A stretch of 48,191 nt of DNA, from the NCBI GenBank assembly GCA_958349055.1, contig CATWBO010000016.1, positions 1-48,191 on the forward strand. The letters run 5' to 3'. A program made the translations under genes and the position numbers. Positions 7,788 through 15,739 of the stretch are shown here, piece after piece. The DNA comes from an uncultured bacterium (GTDB taxonomy: Bacteria; Actinomycetota; Coriobacteriia; Coriobacteriales; Coriobacteriaceae). Positions within the stretch are counted from its first letter, which is position 1. Each line of letters starts with the position of its first letter. A model generated the notes under the pieces. That model was not told the DNA's origin and did no database searches. It saw only the letters and a program-made list of their open reading frames with translations.

Positions 7788-10289
7788 CTATTCGCTCACA
7801 TCCCCGTTGTTTTCCTGGTCATTGGCAAGCATCGCCGCGCCGGCGACCGTTGTCGCCACGGCGGCAGCAGCGAGCCCGGCGGCGATGCCGGAGCCGTCAC
7901 CTGTGCCGGCAAGCTTTCCGCCCGAGCCCTTGCTCTTGTTGCTGTTGCCGTTCTTGTCCTTGTCGGCGCCGTCTGCCTTAGGGTCAGTGTCGGTGCCGGC
8001 GCCAGTGCTACTGCCGCCTGCACTGCCCGAGGCCGCTACGGTAAAGCTTGCGGCTCCGTCGCTGGCAAGCGTGTAGTTTTGTGCCGCATCGCCCAAAAGG
8101 CCTTTCGCGCGCACCCAGTACGTCCCTGCGGCAAATGTTTCGCCCTCGGCCATTGCCGTGCCCGGAGCGCCGTTCGCGTCGTGCACAAACTCGAGCTGGG
8201 CTGTGCAGGCATCGGTTTCGAGCTTGCCCTCGAGTGATGCCGCAATCTTGGCGCGCACGTCTTCGCCGGCCTTAAGGCCTTCGAGTCCCTCAAAATGGGG
8301 CGTCAGCGCGCGTGGATCGATATCGATGGGCACAGGGCCCTGCAGCCCCGTAACGGTCTCGTTGCCCAGGGCATCGACATCCACATATTCGATGGCAAAA
8401 GCGCTTCCCGAAGCCGCTACGTTGAGTACGTTGCTGCTGTCGACGAGGCGGAAATGACCCTCGCCAACGGTCTTGCCGTCCTGGAGCGAGGCGTCGCTCA
8501 GCGAGTTGCCGTACGTCATGCGCATGCGGGTCGGGAGGTAGTACGAAGCTGTCTGCTTGTGCTGTGTATCGTAATCGTAATTGCGCTGATAGATGCTCCG
8601 GGCCAGCGCCGCATCAACAAAGTCGGATGCGATAATGCCAATGTGCTTGAGGTAATCTGACTTTGTGTCCTCGGTGCCGCTGGGGTTGATGTACGGGCTC
8701 TTGTACAGATGCTCGTTGACCACTCGTGCCGAGGTAAAAGGATTGCCTCCGTGCGACAAGCCCGTGCAGCTGGTGTAGTTGATAGACCAGCAACGCTCCT
8801 GGACTGGCACCTCGGCCCCGTCATCGTCCACGACGTCCACCTTGTTGCGCGTGCGCCCGGTCGTTTCCTTCAGCGCATTATCGACCCAGCTGAGCTTGTC
8901 GGTTCCCGTGAGTTTGTACTTGTCCTGGGCGTATACCTTGGTGCAATAGGGCTTTTTGTCGCCTGTTTCCCCCGCGGCTTCAAAGCCCCGCGCGTCTTGG
9001 ACGAGACACATAGTGGTGCTGTCGGAGTGAGCCTTGATCTTGTCATCCCATTCGGTAAGGTTGAGGCCCCACGTGTGGCCGTCTACGCTGTTGCCGTCGA
9101 GCCTAAATCGACGCAGCAGGACGATCTTTCCGCGCACCTCGCCCAGCGTGGGGACGTGGCTCGACGTGTAGAACAGATCGGGGTTATCGGCCATAACCTT
9201 GGCGAAGGCCGTCGTTATGCTTTCGTCGGTAGCCTCGTCGTTGCCGCGCGATGCGAGCATGATGAGCGCTTCTGACGGGTTTTCGTTCAAAAACGTTTTG
9301 AAGTAACCGATGACATCGGAGAGATGCAGATAGTTCCCGTCTTTTTTGAATAGGTAGAAATCCCCGTGGCAGATACCGGGGTCGTTGCCCTTTCCGAGTC
9401 GGATATCAAAATAGCGGATTCCCTCGAGCAACTGCGTGGGAATGTAATCCTGCTGGCATTTTACTTGCGAGGATTGGGGCTCAGTGTCGTTGTCCACGCT
9501 GCAGGTGCCCGAATCGTGCGTACCCGGGATGCTCAGCTCGTCGAGGAACTTGTTGTCGTTGACGTATTTCATCCAACATGGCCCATCGACGTAGCTGCTG
9601 TACGTGATCCAGTCGAGGCTGCTAACCGTGGCATCGTTCTTTTTCATGTCGTAACCGATAAGTTCGAGCTCCCACGGAATGCTCTTACTCTTATGGCAGA
9701 TCTTATTGTTGTCCTGGTCTTTGCCGTCCGATTCTATTGCCAGGTACTTAATGTCTTTTTTCTCGGTTTCTTTTTCGACCGTGCGGTCTCGGATGATATA
9801 GGTTCCGTTTGATTGACGCTCGAACGCAAAAGCGCGGCTGGGCTTGTTGTCATACTCGCCGCCCCATACGTGGATGACCTTTCCATCTTTGTCCGAGTCG
9901 TCGTCGACCGACCAAATGCTGTAGCCCGTCTTTTTATGCTCTTCGAAATTGAGCAAGGTGCGGATAGCATACCAGTTTGTATCGTCATTCTTGGTCGTTA
10001 CGTTCTCAAGGATGAGCTTGCTGGACGTGCCGTCGTTAAACAGGTGGCAGACGTTGCCGCGAACGTTGCCGTCTTGGTTGACGCTCGCGGTGCGAAAATA
10101 GCCCGCGGGGCGAAGGCGAATGACGAAATTACCGAGGTGCTCCGCCGGTTTGGGCGTGTCGTCTGCAAATGCCGCTCGCAGGGGAATGCCCGGTGCCGCG
10201 GTTTCTGGCAGGCTTGCAAGCGGCGACAGCGCCGCAAGACCTAAGCCCAGCGTAAATGCTCGGCGACTGATGGCATGATGTTCGGTCAT
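7788..10289 (-). CDS. Tat-exported surface protein with PI-PLC X-type domain
   Basis: 833 residues. A twin-arginine signal (SRRAFTLGLGLAALSPLA) is followed by a region of about 170 residues with ricin-like/beta-trefoil features (PAGYFRTASVNQDGNVRG, GYSIWSV, IHVWGGE). A phosphatidylinositol-specific phospholipase C X-type domain begins near residue 245. Its first catalytic His is in IPGTHDSGT and the second in ICHGDFYL near 306, with RYFDIRLG between them. The C-terminal 200 residues include Ig-like strands, then a G/S/K-rich linker, KLAGTG at about 793, a hydrophobic segment and an unusual acidic tail (NDQENNGDVSE). LAGTG resembles the LAXTG sorting motif used by class E sortases. The predicted reaction is cleavage of PI or GPI-type lipids outside the cell; the true substrate is unknown. 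TGGAGGAG sits just before the ATG. A terminator follows at 7724. Confidence 0.85.
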   Translation of the reverse strand: MTEHHAISRRAFTLGLGLAALSPLASLPETAAPGIPLRAAFADDTPKPAEHLGNFVIRLRPAGYFRTASVNQDGNVRGNVCHLFNDGTSSKLILENVTTKNDDTNWYAIRTLLNFEEHKKTGYSIWSVDDDSDKDGKVIHVWGGEYDNKPSRAFAFERQSNGTYIIRDRTVEKETEKKDIKYLAIESDGKDQDNNKICHKSKSIPWELELIGYDMKKNDATVSSLDWITYSSYVDGPCWMKYVNDNKFLDELSIPGTHDSGTCSVDNDTEPQSSQVKCQQDYIPTQLLEGIRYFDIRLGKGNDPGICHGDFYLFKKDGNYLHLSDVIGYFKTFLNENPSEALIMLASRGNDEATDESITTAFAKVMADNPDLFYTSSHVPTLGEVRGKIVLLRRFRLDGNSVDGHTWGLNLTEWDDKIKAHSDSTTMCLVQDARGFEAAGETGDKKPYCTKVYAQDKYKLTGTDKLSWVDNALKETTGRTRNKVDVVDDDGAEVPVQERCWSINYTSCTGLSHGGNPFTSARVVNEHLYKSPYINPSGTEDTKSDYLKHIGIIASDFVDAALARSIYQRNYDYDTQHKQTASYYLPTRMRMTYGNSLSDASLQDGKTVGEGHFRLVDSSNVLNVAASGSAFAIEYVDVDALGNETVTGLQGPVPIDIDPRALTPHFEGLEGLKAGEDVRAKIAASLEGKLETDACTAQLEFVHDANGAPGTAMAEGETFAAGTYWVRAKGLLGDAAQNYTLASDGAASFTVAASGSAGGSSTGAGTDTDPKADGADKDKNGNSNKSKGSGGKLAGTGDGSGIAAGLAAAAVATTVAGAAMLANDQENNGDVSE

Positions 10290-10356
10290 AACTCCTCCAT
10301 TTGTAGGGTGCGGTTATGCGCTCGTTTTGGTAACTATACTGCGTTGACATAAAGAA

Positions 10357-10384
10357 AGGGAGGGTCGGTTTACCGGCCCTCCCT
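10357..10384. terminator. Terminator of the first lipoprotein gene
   Basis: AGGGAGGGTCGG pairs with CCGGCCCTCCCT (one G-T pair) around a 4-base loop. On the minus strand it is followed by TTTCTTT, so it ends the transcript of the lipoprotein gene whose stop is at 10456. Confidence 0.7.
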
Positions 10385-10455
10385 AGGTACGAAGCGCTGG
10401 GACACCGTCGCTTGTTTGCGCTGCGCTCGCGTTTCCCGTTGCGCTTGCCAGTCGC

Positions 10456-11049
10456 TTAGCGCTTGATCTCGATGTCGTCGAGCTTAACGTCCATGGCCTC
10501 GGTCTTGGCCTCGGCGATGTCGTCGGCAAACTCAAGGGACTTCATCATGGTCTCGACGGCGTCCTTGTGCTCTTCGACGTTGTCGATACGCACGTACACA
10601 CTGCCGCCGCCCGCCTCGGTGAAGTACTCGGTCGTCACGCCGCCCGAATGAGTGTAGGAAGCGTTGCGCCAGGTCTTGCCGTTGTACTTGACGGGATCGT
10701 TCTCGGTCCACTCAAAGCTGGCATTCCATTTGGCCTCGTAGTCGAACAGTTCGTCGGCGTTCTTGTCGGAGTCAAAGACGGGGATGAAACGGTCGCTGGC
10801 GTGCTCGCTCTCGGTGAACTTAAACTGGGCCCTGTCGGCGGTATCGCCGGCGACGTCGGTGATTTCGACGCCCTCGGGGACCTCGACCTTAAACCAGATG
10901 AAGTCGGTCCTCATGTCCACGGCTGGCTTTTCCGCTCCGCCGCCACCGCCACTGCCGGCAGCGCCGCCACTTCCGCCGCAGCCCACCAAGGCAACTGCGG
11001 CAAAGAGACTCAAGCAGAGGGTGAGAATCGCAAAGGCCTTCTTTTTCAT
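10456..11049 (-). CDS. Lipoprotein, paralogue 1 of a tandem pair
   Basis: 197 residues. It has a classic lipoprotein signal (MKKKAFAILTLCLSLFAAVA then LVGC, lipid-modified Cys at about 24) and a Gly/Ser linker. A domain of about 150 residues begins TDFIWFKVEVPEGVEI and ends in a charged EAMDVKLDDIEIKR tail. It matches the next gene upstream (11279-11887) over its whole length: DFIWFKVE.PEGV, RFIPV, W..G.., GSVYV.I.NVE.H, and the final DVK/DVE..DIEIK. The shared domain is not one I recognise. It probably sits on the outer face of the membrane. GGAGGA precedes the ATG, and each gene has its own terminator, so they are separate units. Confidence 0.8.
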   Translation of the reverse strand: MKKKAFAILTLCLSLFAAVALVGCGGSGGAAGSGGGGGAEKPAVDMRTDFIWFKVEVPEGVEITDVAGDTADRAQFKFTESEHASDRFIPVFDSDKNADELFDYEAKWNASFEWTENDPVKYNGKTWRNASYTHSGGVTTEYFTEAGGGSVYVRIDNVEEHKDAVETMMKSLEFADDIAEAKTEAMDVKLDDIEIKR

Positions 11050-11121
11050 GGTCGTGTCCTCCTCGATCTGTAACCGCCCATGGATTACCTGCCTTTACTG
11101 TACGCGCGAGCGGCTCGTTGG

Positions 11122-11140
11122 GGTGGGCCATGTGTCCCAT
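11122..11140. repeat. 19-bp repeat, copy A, upstream of lipoprotein 1
   Basis: GGTGGGCCATGTGTCCCAT lies 73 bases before the start codon of the lipoprotein gene at 11049. An identical copy lies upstream of the paralogue (12092). The core GGGCCA-TG-TGTCCC is an imperfect palindrome, as expected for a dimeric regulator's site. Confidence 0.6.
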
Positions 11141-11192
11141 TCTGGGGGCCGGATTTGCGCCGACAAGTGGCAATATATGCGGGCACAAAAGA

Positions 11193-11221
11193 GGGGAGGG
11201 CCGATGCTGTCGACCCTCCCC
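11193..11221. terminator. Terminator of lipoprotein gene 2
   Basis: GGGGAGGG and CCCTCCCC form the outer stem around a 13-base interior that can pair further. Reading on the minus strand it is followed by TCTTTTG. It lies 58 bases after the stop at 11279. Confidence 0.7.
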
Positions 11222-11278
11222 GGGGTTGGGTGCCCGCGCTTTTAATGGGGCGCGTGCACGGGCGTGCGTGGACTCTTG

Positions 11279-11887
11279 CTACTTGATCTCGATACTCGAA
11301 ATCTCGACGTCGCGTGCCTCACTCACGGCCGCCTTCATGTCATCGGGGAACTCAATGGAGTTGAGAAGCGCCTCAGCTTCTTTCTCGTGAAGCTCGACGT
11401 TCCTAATCATGATATAGACGCTTCCCGTGTCGACGTCGGTAAAGAGGTAGGTATAAGCGCCGCCGTTGTCCTTGCACGTTCCGGTGAGCCATGTTCTACC
11501 GTTGTACTCGACGGGGTCGCCATCCTCCCACTGGAACGTTCCGGTGTGCCTTTCGGCCTGCTCTGCAAAGGACTCTTCGGCCGTCATCTTCTCTTGCCAA
11601 ACGGGGATGAAACGGTCGACCGTGGTGTTCTCGTTCTCGAGGAAGGTGAGCTGGACCCTGTCGGCATTCTTGCCGGCGGAGTTGCTTACGCCGACGCCCT
11701 CGGGCATCTCGACCTTAAACCAGATGAAGTCGGTCTTCTTGGCGATGGGGGCCTTTTCCTTGCCCTCGCTCTTGGATGTGCTGCTGCCTCCGCCTCCGCT
11801 CGATGCGCTCCCGCCGCAGCCCACAAGGGCGAGCGCGGCAAAGAGGGCGATGCAAAGGGAAAGGATCGATAGGGTCTTTTTCTTCAT
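11279..11887 (-). CDS. Lipoprotein, paralogue 2 of a tandem pair
   Basis: 202 residues with a lipoprotein signal (MKKKTLSILSLCIALFAALA then LVGC) and a Ser/Gly-rich linker with KSEGKEKAPIAKK. The same domain as its neighbour follows: TDFIWFKVEMPEGVGV, a Trp/Gly centre with TWLTGTCKDNGGAYTYLFTD, GSVYIMIRNVELHEKEAEAL, and a DVEISSIEIK end. I use the ATG at 11887, which has AAGGAGG 5-6 nt upstream; a reading from 11914 adds nine residues without a ribosome site. Gene, upstream 19-bp repeat and downstream hairpin are all duplicated relative to paralogue 1, pointing to tandem duplication of a whole unit. Function unknown. Confidence 0.8.
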   Translation of the reverse strand: MKKKTLSILSLCIALFAALALVGCGGSASSGGGGSSTSKSEGKEKAPIAKKTDFIWFKVEMPEGVGVSNSAGKNADRVQLTFLENENTTVDRFIPVWQEKMTAEESFAEQAERHTGTFQWEDGDPVEYNGRTWLTGTCKDNGGAYTYLFTDVDTGSVYIMIRNVELHEKEAEALLNSIEFPDDMKAAVSEARDVEISSIEIK

Positions 11888-12271
11888 GGCGTCCTCCTTG
11901 TCTTTTGGCGACATCGCGGCACCGCATGCTGCTGGGGCGTTGTTTTCGTTTGCGGCGGATGTCTTTGTGCTTGGGGTTGTATGAGTGCGTTAATACCTCC
12001 GTTCGTGGCTTGTGGTCGTTGCGCAGCCGTGCCCCAACGGGCTCCTTACTTATAGATATGCCCCAGTTTGTGCTGCCGGGGAGTCTCGAAAGGTGGGCCA
12101 TGTGTCCCATGTTTGCGTTGCCGCCGCCTATCGCGTGCCATAGAAATCCGCGATGGCCAGGTACGCTGACGCTCGTGTGCTTATGGGCTAGACTTAGCAC
12201 CATTACGTGATTGATGCGGTTGGTCGGCGGATGCCACCCCACCGATGTATATGACTTGAAGGTGCATGCGT
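11888..12271. other. Intergenic stretch between divergent lipoprotein 2 and fchA
   Basis: 384 bases without a supported gene. It holds copy B of the 19-bp repeat (12092-12110) and should hold the promoters of both flanking genes. I see no convincing -35/-10 pair and no terminator. Confidence 0.5.
12092..12110. repeat. 19-bp repeat, copy B, upstream of lipoprotein 2
   Basis: Identical to 11122-11140, in the same orientation relative to its lipoprotein gene but 204 bases from the start codon instead of 73. In both places a CTCG tetramer lies a few bases away on the same side. A candidate regulatory site shared by the paralogues. Confidence 0.6.
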
Positions 12272-12904
12272 ATGAGCCAAGAAATGATGGACAAGACCTG
12301 TCGCGATTTTGCCGAGGCGCTGGCCGCGCGCGAGCCGGTTCCCGGCGGCGGCAGCGCGAGCGCCTTTGTGGGCGCGCTGGGTGCCTCGCTGTGCGGGATG
12401 GTCGCGCGTTACGGGGTAACCAATCCCGCGCTTGCCGATCGCGCGGATGATCTGACGCGCGCGTTTGCCCAGGCAGATGAGCTGGCTCAGGAGCTTGTCG
12501 ACTTGGTTGCCGAGGACGTTCGTGCCTACGGCCAGGTGTCCGCGGCATACGGTATTCCGCGCGATGACCCGGCCCGACCCGCGGCGATTCAGGATGCGCT
12601 GCATGTGGCCGCCATGCCGCCGTACCGCATCATGGATGCCTGCGGGCGTGCGCTGGCATTGCTCGAGGACATGGCGGACAAGGGTTCGCGCCAGCTGCTG
12701 TCCGACGTGGCGTGCGGTGCCGTCTTCTGCCGCGCCGCCATGCAGGGCGCGAGCCTGACGCTCTTTGCGAACACTACGTCCATGAAGGATCGCGCCCGCG
12801 CTGAGGAGCTCGAGGCGGCGTGTGACGAGCTGCTCGATACATGGCTACCGCGCGCCGATGCGCTGGCACGCCGTGCCGCCGACGCCGCAAGGAAGAGGGG
12901 ATAG
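12272..12904 (+). CDS. fchA: Cyclodeaminase/methenyl-THF cyclohydrolase (FchA-type)
   Basis: 210 residues of the formiminotransferase-cyclodeaminase C-domain family, an all-helical folate enzyme. In stand-alone form (FchA) it hydrolyses 5,10-methenyl-THF to 10-formyl-THF or deaminates formimino-THF. The family signature PVPGGGSASAFVGALGASLCGMV is present at about residues 21-45, followed by long helices rich in Ala. The start at 12272 has GAAGG 9 nt upstream; the ATG at 12266 has only 3. The stop is two bases before the folD start, so the two are one operon. The pairing favours the cyclohydrolase role, because the adjacent FolD appears to lack that activity. Confidence 0.85.
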   Translation: MSQEMMDKTCRDFAEALAAREPVPGGGSASAFVGALGASLCGMVARYGVTNPALADRADDLTRAFAQADELAQELVDLVAEDVRAYGQVSAAYGIPRDDPARPAAIQDALHVAAMPPYRIMDACGRALALLEDMADKGSRQLLSDVACGAVFCRAAMQGASLTLFANTTSMKDRARAEELEAACDELLDTWLPRADALARRAADAARKRG

Positions 12905-12906
12905 TC

Positions 12907-13761
12907 ATGGCTGAACTGCTAAAGGGTGCTCCCGTTGCCCGCGCCTTGACCGAGGAGCTTGCCTCTCGCTGCGCTGCGTTGCGCGAGCGGGGCGTTGTTC
13001 CGACGCTGGCTATCGTGCGTGTGGGTGAACGCGAGGACGACCTATCCTATGAGCGCGGCGCCCTCAAACGCTGCGAAAAGGTTGGCATTGAAGCTCGTCG
13101 CGTTTTGCTGCCTGCCGATGTTTCGCAGGACGAGCTGTTGGCGGCAATCGAGGGCATCAATACCGATCCGGCCGTCCATGGTTGCCTGCTGTTCCGTCCG
13201 CTGCCCGCCGGCCTTGACGAGGAGGCCGTTGCTGCGGCGCTTGATCCCGCCAAGGACGTTGACTCCATGACGCCGGCATCGCTACTTACGGCGCTTTCGG
13301 GTCTCGGCGAGGGTTTTGCCCCTTGCACGGCCGAAGCCGTGCTGGCGATTCTGGATCACTATGGCGTGGAACTGGATGGTGCCAAAGTTGCCGTTGTCGG
13401 TCGCTCACTGGTGATTGGCCGTCCTGTTGCCGCCATGCTTACGGCACGCAATGCGACCGTGACGACATGCCACACGCACACGCGCGACCTTGCTGCCGAA
13501 TGCCGTGCTGCCGATATTGTGGTCGCCGCGGTCGGACGTGCGCGCACGATTGGCGCGGATGCGGTCCGCGAGGGCCAGACGGTCATCGACGTTGGCATTA
13601 ACTGGGACGAGGCTGCCGGCAAGTTGGTCGGTGACGTCGATTTTGATGCTGCGGAGCCGGTTGTTGGCGCCATCACCCCCGTGCCGGGCGGCGTGGGCGC
13701 CGTGACGACGGCGATTCTCGCCAAGCACGTGATCGAGGCGGCCGAACGCGCGGCGAAATAG
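12907..13761 (+). CDS. folD: FolD: methylene-THF dehydrogenase, cyclohydrolase residues replaced
   Basis: 284 residues matching FolD over its full length. It has the Rossmann dinucleotide site GRSLVIGRPVAAML at about 163-176 and the C-terminal ITPVPGGVGAVTTAIL. FolD normally oxidises 5,10-methylene-THF and then hydrolyses the methenyl product. The catalytic Lys (E. coli K54 in YVASKRK) aligns with Ala52 here (Y48-ERG-A52-L-K54), and the conserved Gln of VQLPLP (E. coli Q98) is Phe96 in LLFRPLP. The Tyr and the Asp of KDVD remain. By family knowledge these changes should abolish cyclohydrolase activity and leave a dehydrogenase. The gene starts two bases after fchA, which can supply the missing step. 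A GAGGGG site lies before the ATG. Confidence 0.9.
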   Translation: MAELLKGAPVARALTEELASRCAALRERGVVPTLAIVRVGEREDDLSYERGALKRCEKVGIEARRVLLPADVSQDELLAAIEGINTDPAVHGCLLFRPLPAGLDEEAVAAALDPAKDVDSMTPASLLTALSGLGEGFAPCTAEAVLAILDHYGVELDGAKVAVVGRSLVIGRPVAAMLTARNATVTTCHTHTRDLAAECRAADIVVAAVGRARTIGADAVREGQTVIDVGINWDEAAGKLVGDVDFDAAEPVVGAITPVPGGVGAVTTAILAKHVIEAAERAAK

Positions 13762-13795
13762 GCGTTTCGCGGCTGTTTAGGGGGTTAGTTAGATA

Positions 13796-14034
13796 CCCCG
13801 TGGTCAAAAAATGCCAAATATGAGTACTGTTGCCTTGTTGGTTACATATTTTTGAGATTGATTTGACTCTCTAATGATAGTGGATATCGTTAGGGAGTCT
13901 CTTTTATTGGACCTATGAGGAATTACATCATCTAATTTTTGAACAAATGTAGACTTTCGACACCCATACGTAGCAAAATTGCTGTTACTAAATTGGTGAC
14001 AGTACTCATATTTGGCATTTTTTGACCACAGGGG
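13796..14034. mobile_element. MITE-like element with 31-bp terminal inverted repeats
   Basis: Bases 13800-13830 are perfectly complementary to 13999-14029 (arm core CAAAAAATGCCAAATATGAG), and both ends continue into a CCCC/GGGG border with one extra base on the right. The 170-base interior is AT-rich against a high-GC genome. It contains a second hairpin, GACTCTCTAA (13865-13874) with TTAGGGAGTC (13890-13899), followed by TCTTTTATT. There is no transposase; a minus-strand ORF across it looks fortuitous. The size, ends and composition fit a non-autonomous transposable element lying between folD and the dipeptidase gene. Confidence 0.65.
13865..13908 (+). terminator. Hairpin plus T-run inside the MITE-like element
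   Basis: A 10-bp stem with one G-T pair and a 15-base loop, followed by TCTTTTATT. It could end transcription coming from folD or of a small RNA encoded by the element. Confidence 0.45.
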
Positions 14035-14116
14035 TTGCCAGCGCCGCGGTTTCACCCTTTCTGCGCCGAAGCGATACACTGTTACCGTTTGATTTCTTCG
14101 CTCAAGGAGGATGCGC

Positions 14117-15640
14117 ATGCCGTGCACAACGATTCTGGTTGGTAAGAACGCGAGCTATGACGGGTCGACGCTGGTTGCCCGCAACGAGGACTCGTCCAAC
14201 GGGGTGTTTGAGCCCAAGCGTATGCGCGTGGTGCACCCCGACGAGCAGCCGCGCGTCTACACGAGCGTTCTGAGCCATCTGACCATCGAGCTGCCTGATA
14301 ATCCCATGCGCTACACGAGCGTCCCCGATGTCATCCCCGGTCACGGCATCTGGGCCGAGGCCGGATTCAATGAGCTCAACGTCGGGATGTCTGCAACCGA
14401 GACGCTCACCACCAACGAGCGCGTCCGCGGCGCCGATCCGCTCGTGGACTACGTGCCCGCCAAGGGCAACGAGGGCGAGGACGGCTATGTTCCGGCACAG
14501 CCCGGCGGCCTGGGCGAGGAGGACATGGTGACCCTGGTGCTGCCGTACGCCAAGTCTGCCCGCGACGGCGTGCGTATCCTGGGCGATCTGCTCGAGCGCT
14601 ACGGCACCTACGAGAACAACGGTATCGCCTTTAGCGACGTGGACGAGATTTGGTGGCTCGAGACCATCGGCGGCCACCACTGGATTGCCAAGCGCGTGCC
14701 CGACGACGCCTATGTGACCATGCCCAACCAGCTGGGTATTGACAGCTTTGACCTGGACGACGCCGAGGGCGACCAGGCCGACCACATGTGTTCTTCCGAC
14801 CTGCGCGCCTGGATGGCCGAGTGGCATCTTGACCTGACGCTGGGTGTCGAGGGCGACGGTCCCGCAACGGTCTTCAACCCGCGCGAGGCCTTTGGCTCCC
14901 ACAGCGACAGCGATCACGTCTACAACACGCCGCGCGCCTGGTACATGCAGCGCTGCCTCAACCCCAGCGACGTGTGGGATGGCCCCGACGCTGACTTTAC
15001 GCCCGAGAGCGACGATATCCCCTGGAGCCGCGTGCCCGAGCGCAAGGTGACCATCGAGGACATCAAGTACGTGCTTTCGAGCCACTACCAGGGCACGGAG
15101 TACGACTGCTACGGCAGCAAGGGCACGCCCGCTACGCGCGGCGCCTATCGCCCCATCGGCATCAACCGCAACAGCCAGCTCGCCGTGCTGCAGCTGCGTC
15201 CCTATGCGCAGCCGGCCTACCGCGCCGTGCAGTGGATGGCCTTTGGCTCCAACTCGTTTAACGCGCTGGTTCCGCTGTACGCTAACGTCGAGACCATGCC
15301 CGAGTACTATGCCGACACGCAGGCTCGCGTGACGTCCGAAAACTTCTACTGGGCCAACCGCCTGATCGGCGCGCTGGCCGACGTCCGCTTCCATGAGTGC
15401 GGCCGCGCTGTGGAGGACTACCAGGAGAAGGTCGGTGGCATGGGCCACAAGCAGATCCATGACGTTGACGCTGTCGTAACCGTTCTGCCCGAGGCCGAGG
15501 TGCCTGCCGAGCTTGCACGCGCCAACGAGGCCTTTGCCGAGCGTGTTCGTGTAGAGACCGATGCTCTACTGGGCAAGGTGCTCTACACCACGAGCTGCGC
15601 CATGAAGAACTCTTTCGCGATGAACGACAACGTGAGATAG
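14117..15640 (+). CDS. C69 family dipeptidase
   Basis: 507 residues of peptidase family C69 (PepD-type N-terminal nucleophile hydrolases). The mature nucleophile would be Cys3 in MPCTTILVGK, so little or no propeptide removal is needed beyond the first two residues. Further matches are SYDGSTLVARNEDS, HGIWAEAGFNELNVGMSATE, and EIWWLETIGGHHWIAKRVPDDAY. No signal peptide, so it is cytoplasmic and probably cleaves dipeptides. AAGGAGG at 14103-14109 gives 7 nt to the ATG at 14117 but only one to the ATG at 14111, so the former is the start. Monocistronic by appearance. Confidence 0.9.
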   Translation: MPCTTILVGKNASYDGSTLVARNEDSSNGVFEPKRMRVVHPDEQPRVYTSVLSHLTIELPDNPMRYTSVPDVIPGHGIWAEAGFNELNVGMSATETLTTNERVRGADPLVDYVPAKGNEGEDGYVPAQPGGLGEEDMVTLVLPYAKSARDGVRILGDLLERYGTYENNGIAFSDVDEIWWLETIGGHHWIAKRVPDDAYVTMPNQLGIDSFDLDDAEGDQADHMCSSDLRAWMAEWHLDLTLGVEGDGPATVFNPREAFGSHSDSDHVYNTPRAWYMQRCLNPSDVWDGPDADFTPESDDIPWSRVPERKVTIEDIKYVLSSHYQGTEYDCYGSKGTPATRGAYRPIGINRNSQLAVLQLRPYAQPAYRAVQWMAFGSNSFNALVPLYANVETMPEYYADTQARVTSENFYWANRLIGALADVRFHECGRAVEDYQEKVGGMGHKQIHDVDAVVTVLPEAEVPAELARANEAFAERVRVETDALLGKVLYTTSCAMKNSFAMNDNVR

Positions 15641-15739
15641 GGATTTCCCGTCGATAGAATAGCGCTAAAACGCTTTGTCGCTTTCACTCAATCTTGGGTA
15701 CAAGAACGCCAATGCAGTTGTTTGTGATTGGAGACAACC

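Noticed and set aside
13804..14127. A minus-strand ORF of 107 codons across the MITE-like element
   Set aside because: It runs through both terminal repeats and the start of the dipeptidase gene, has no ribosome site and no recognisable domain.
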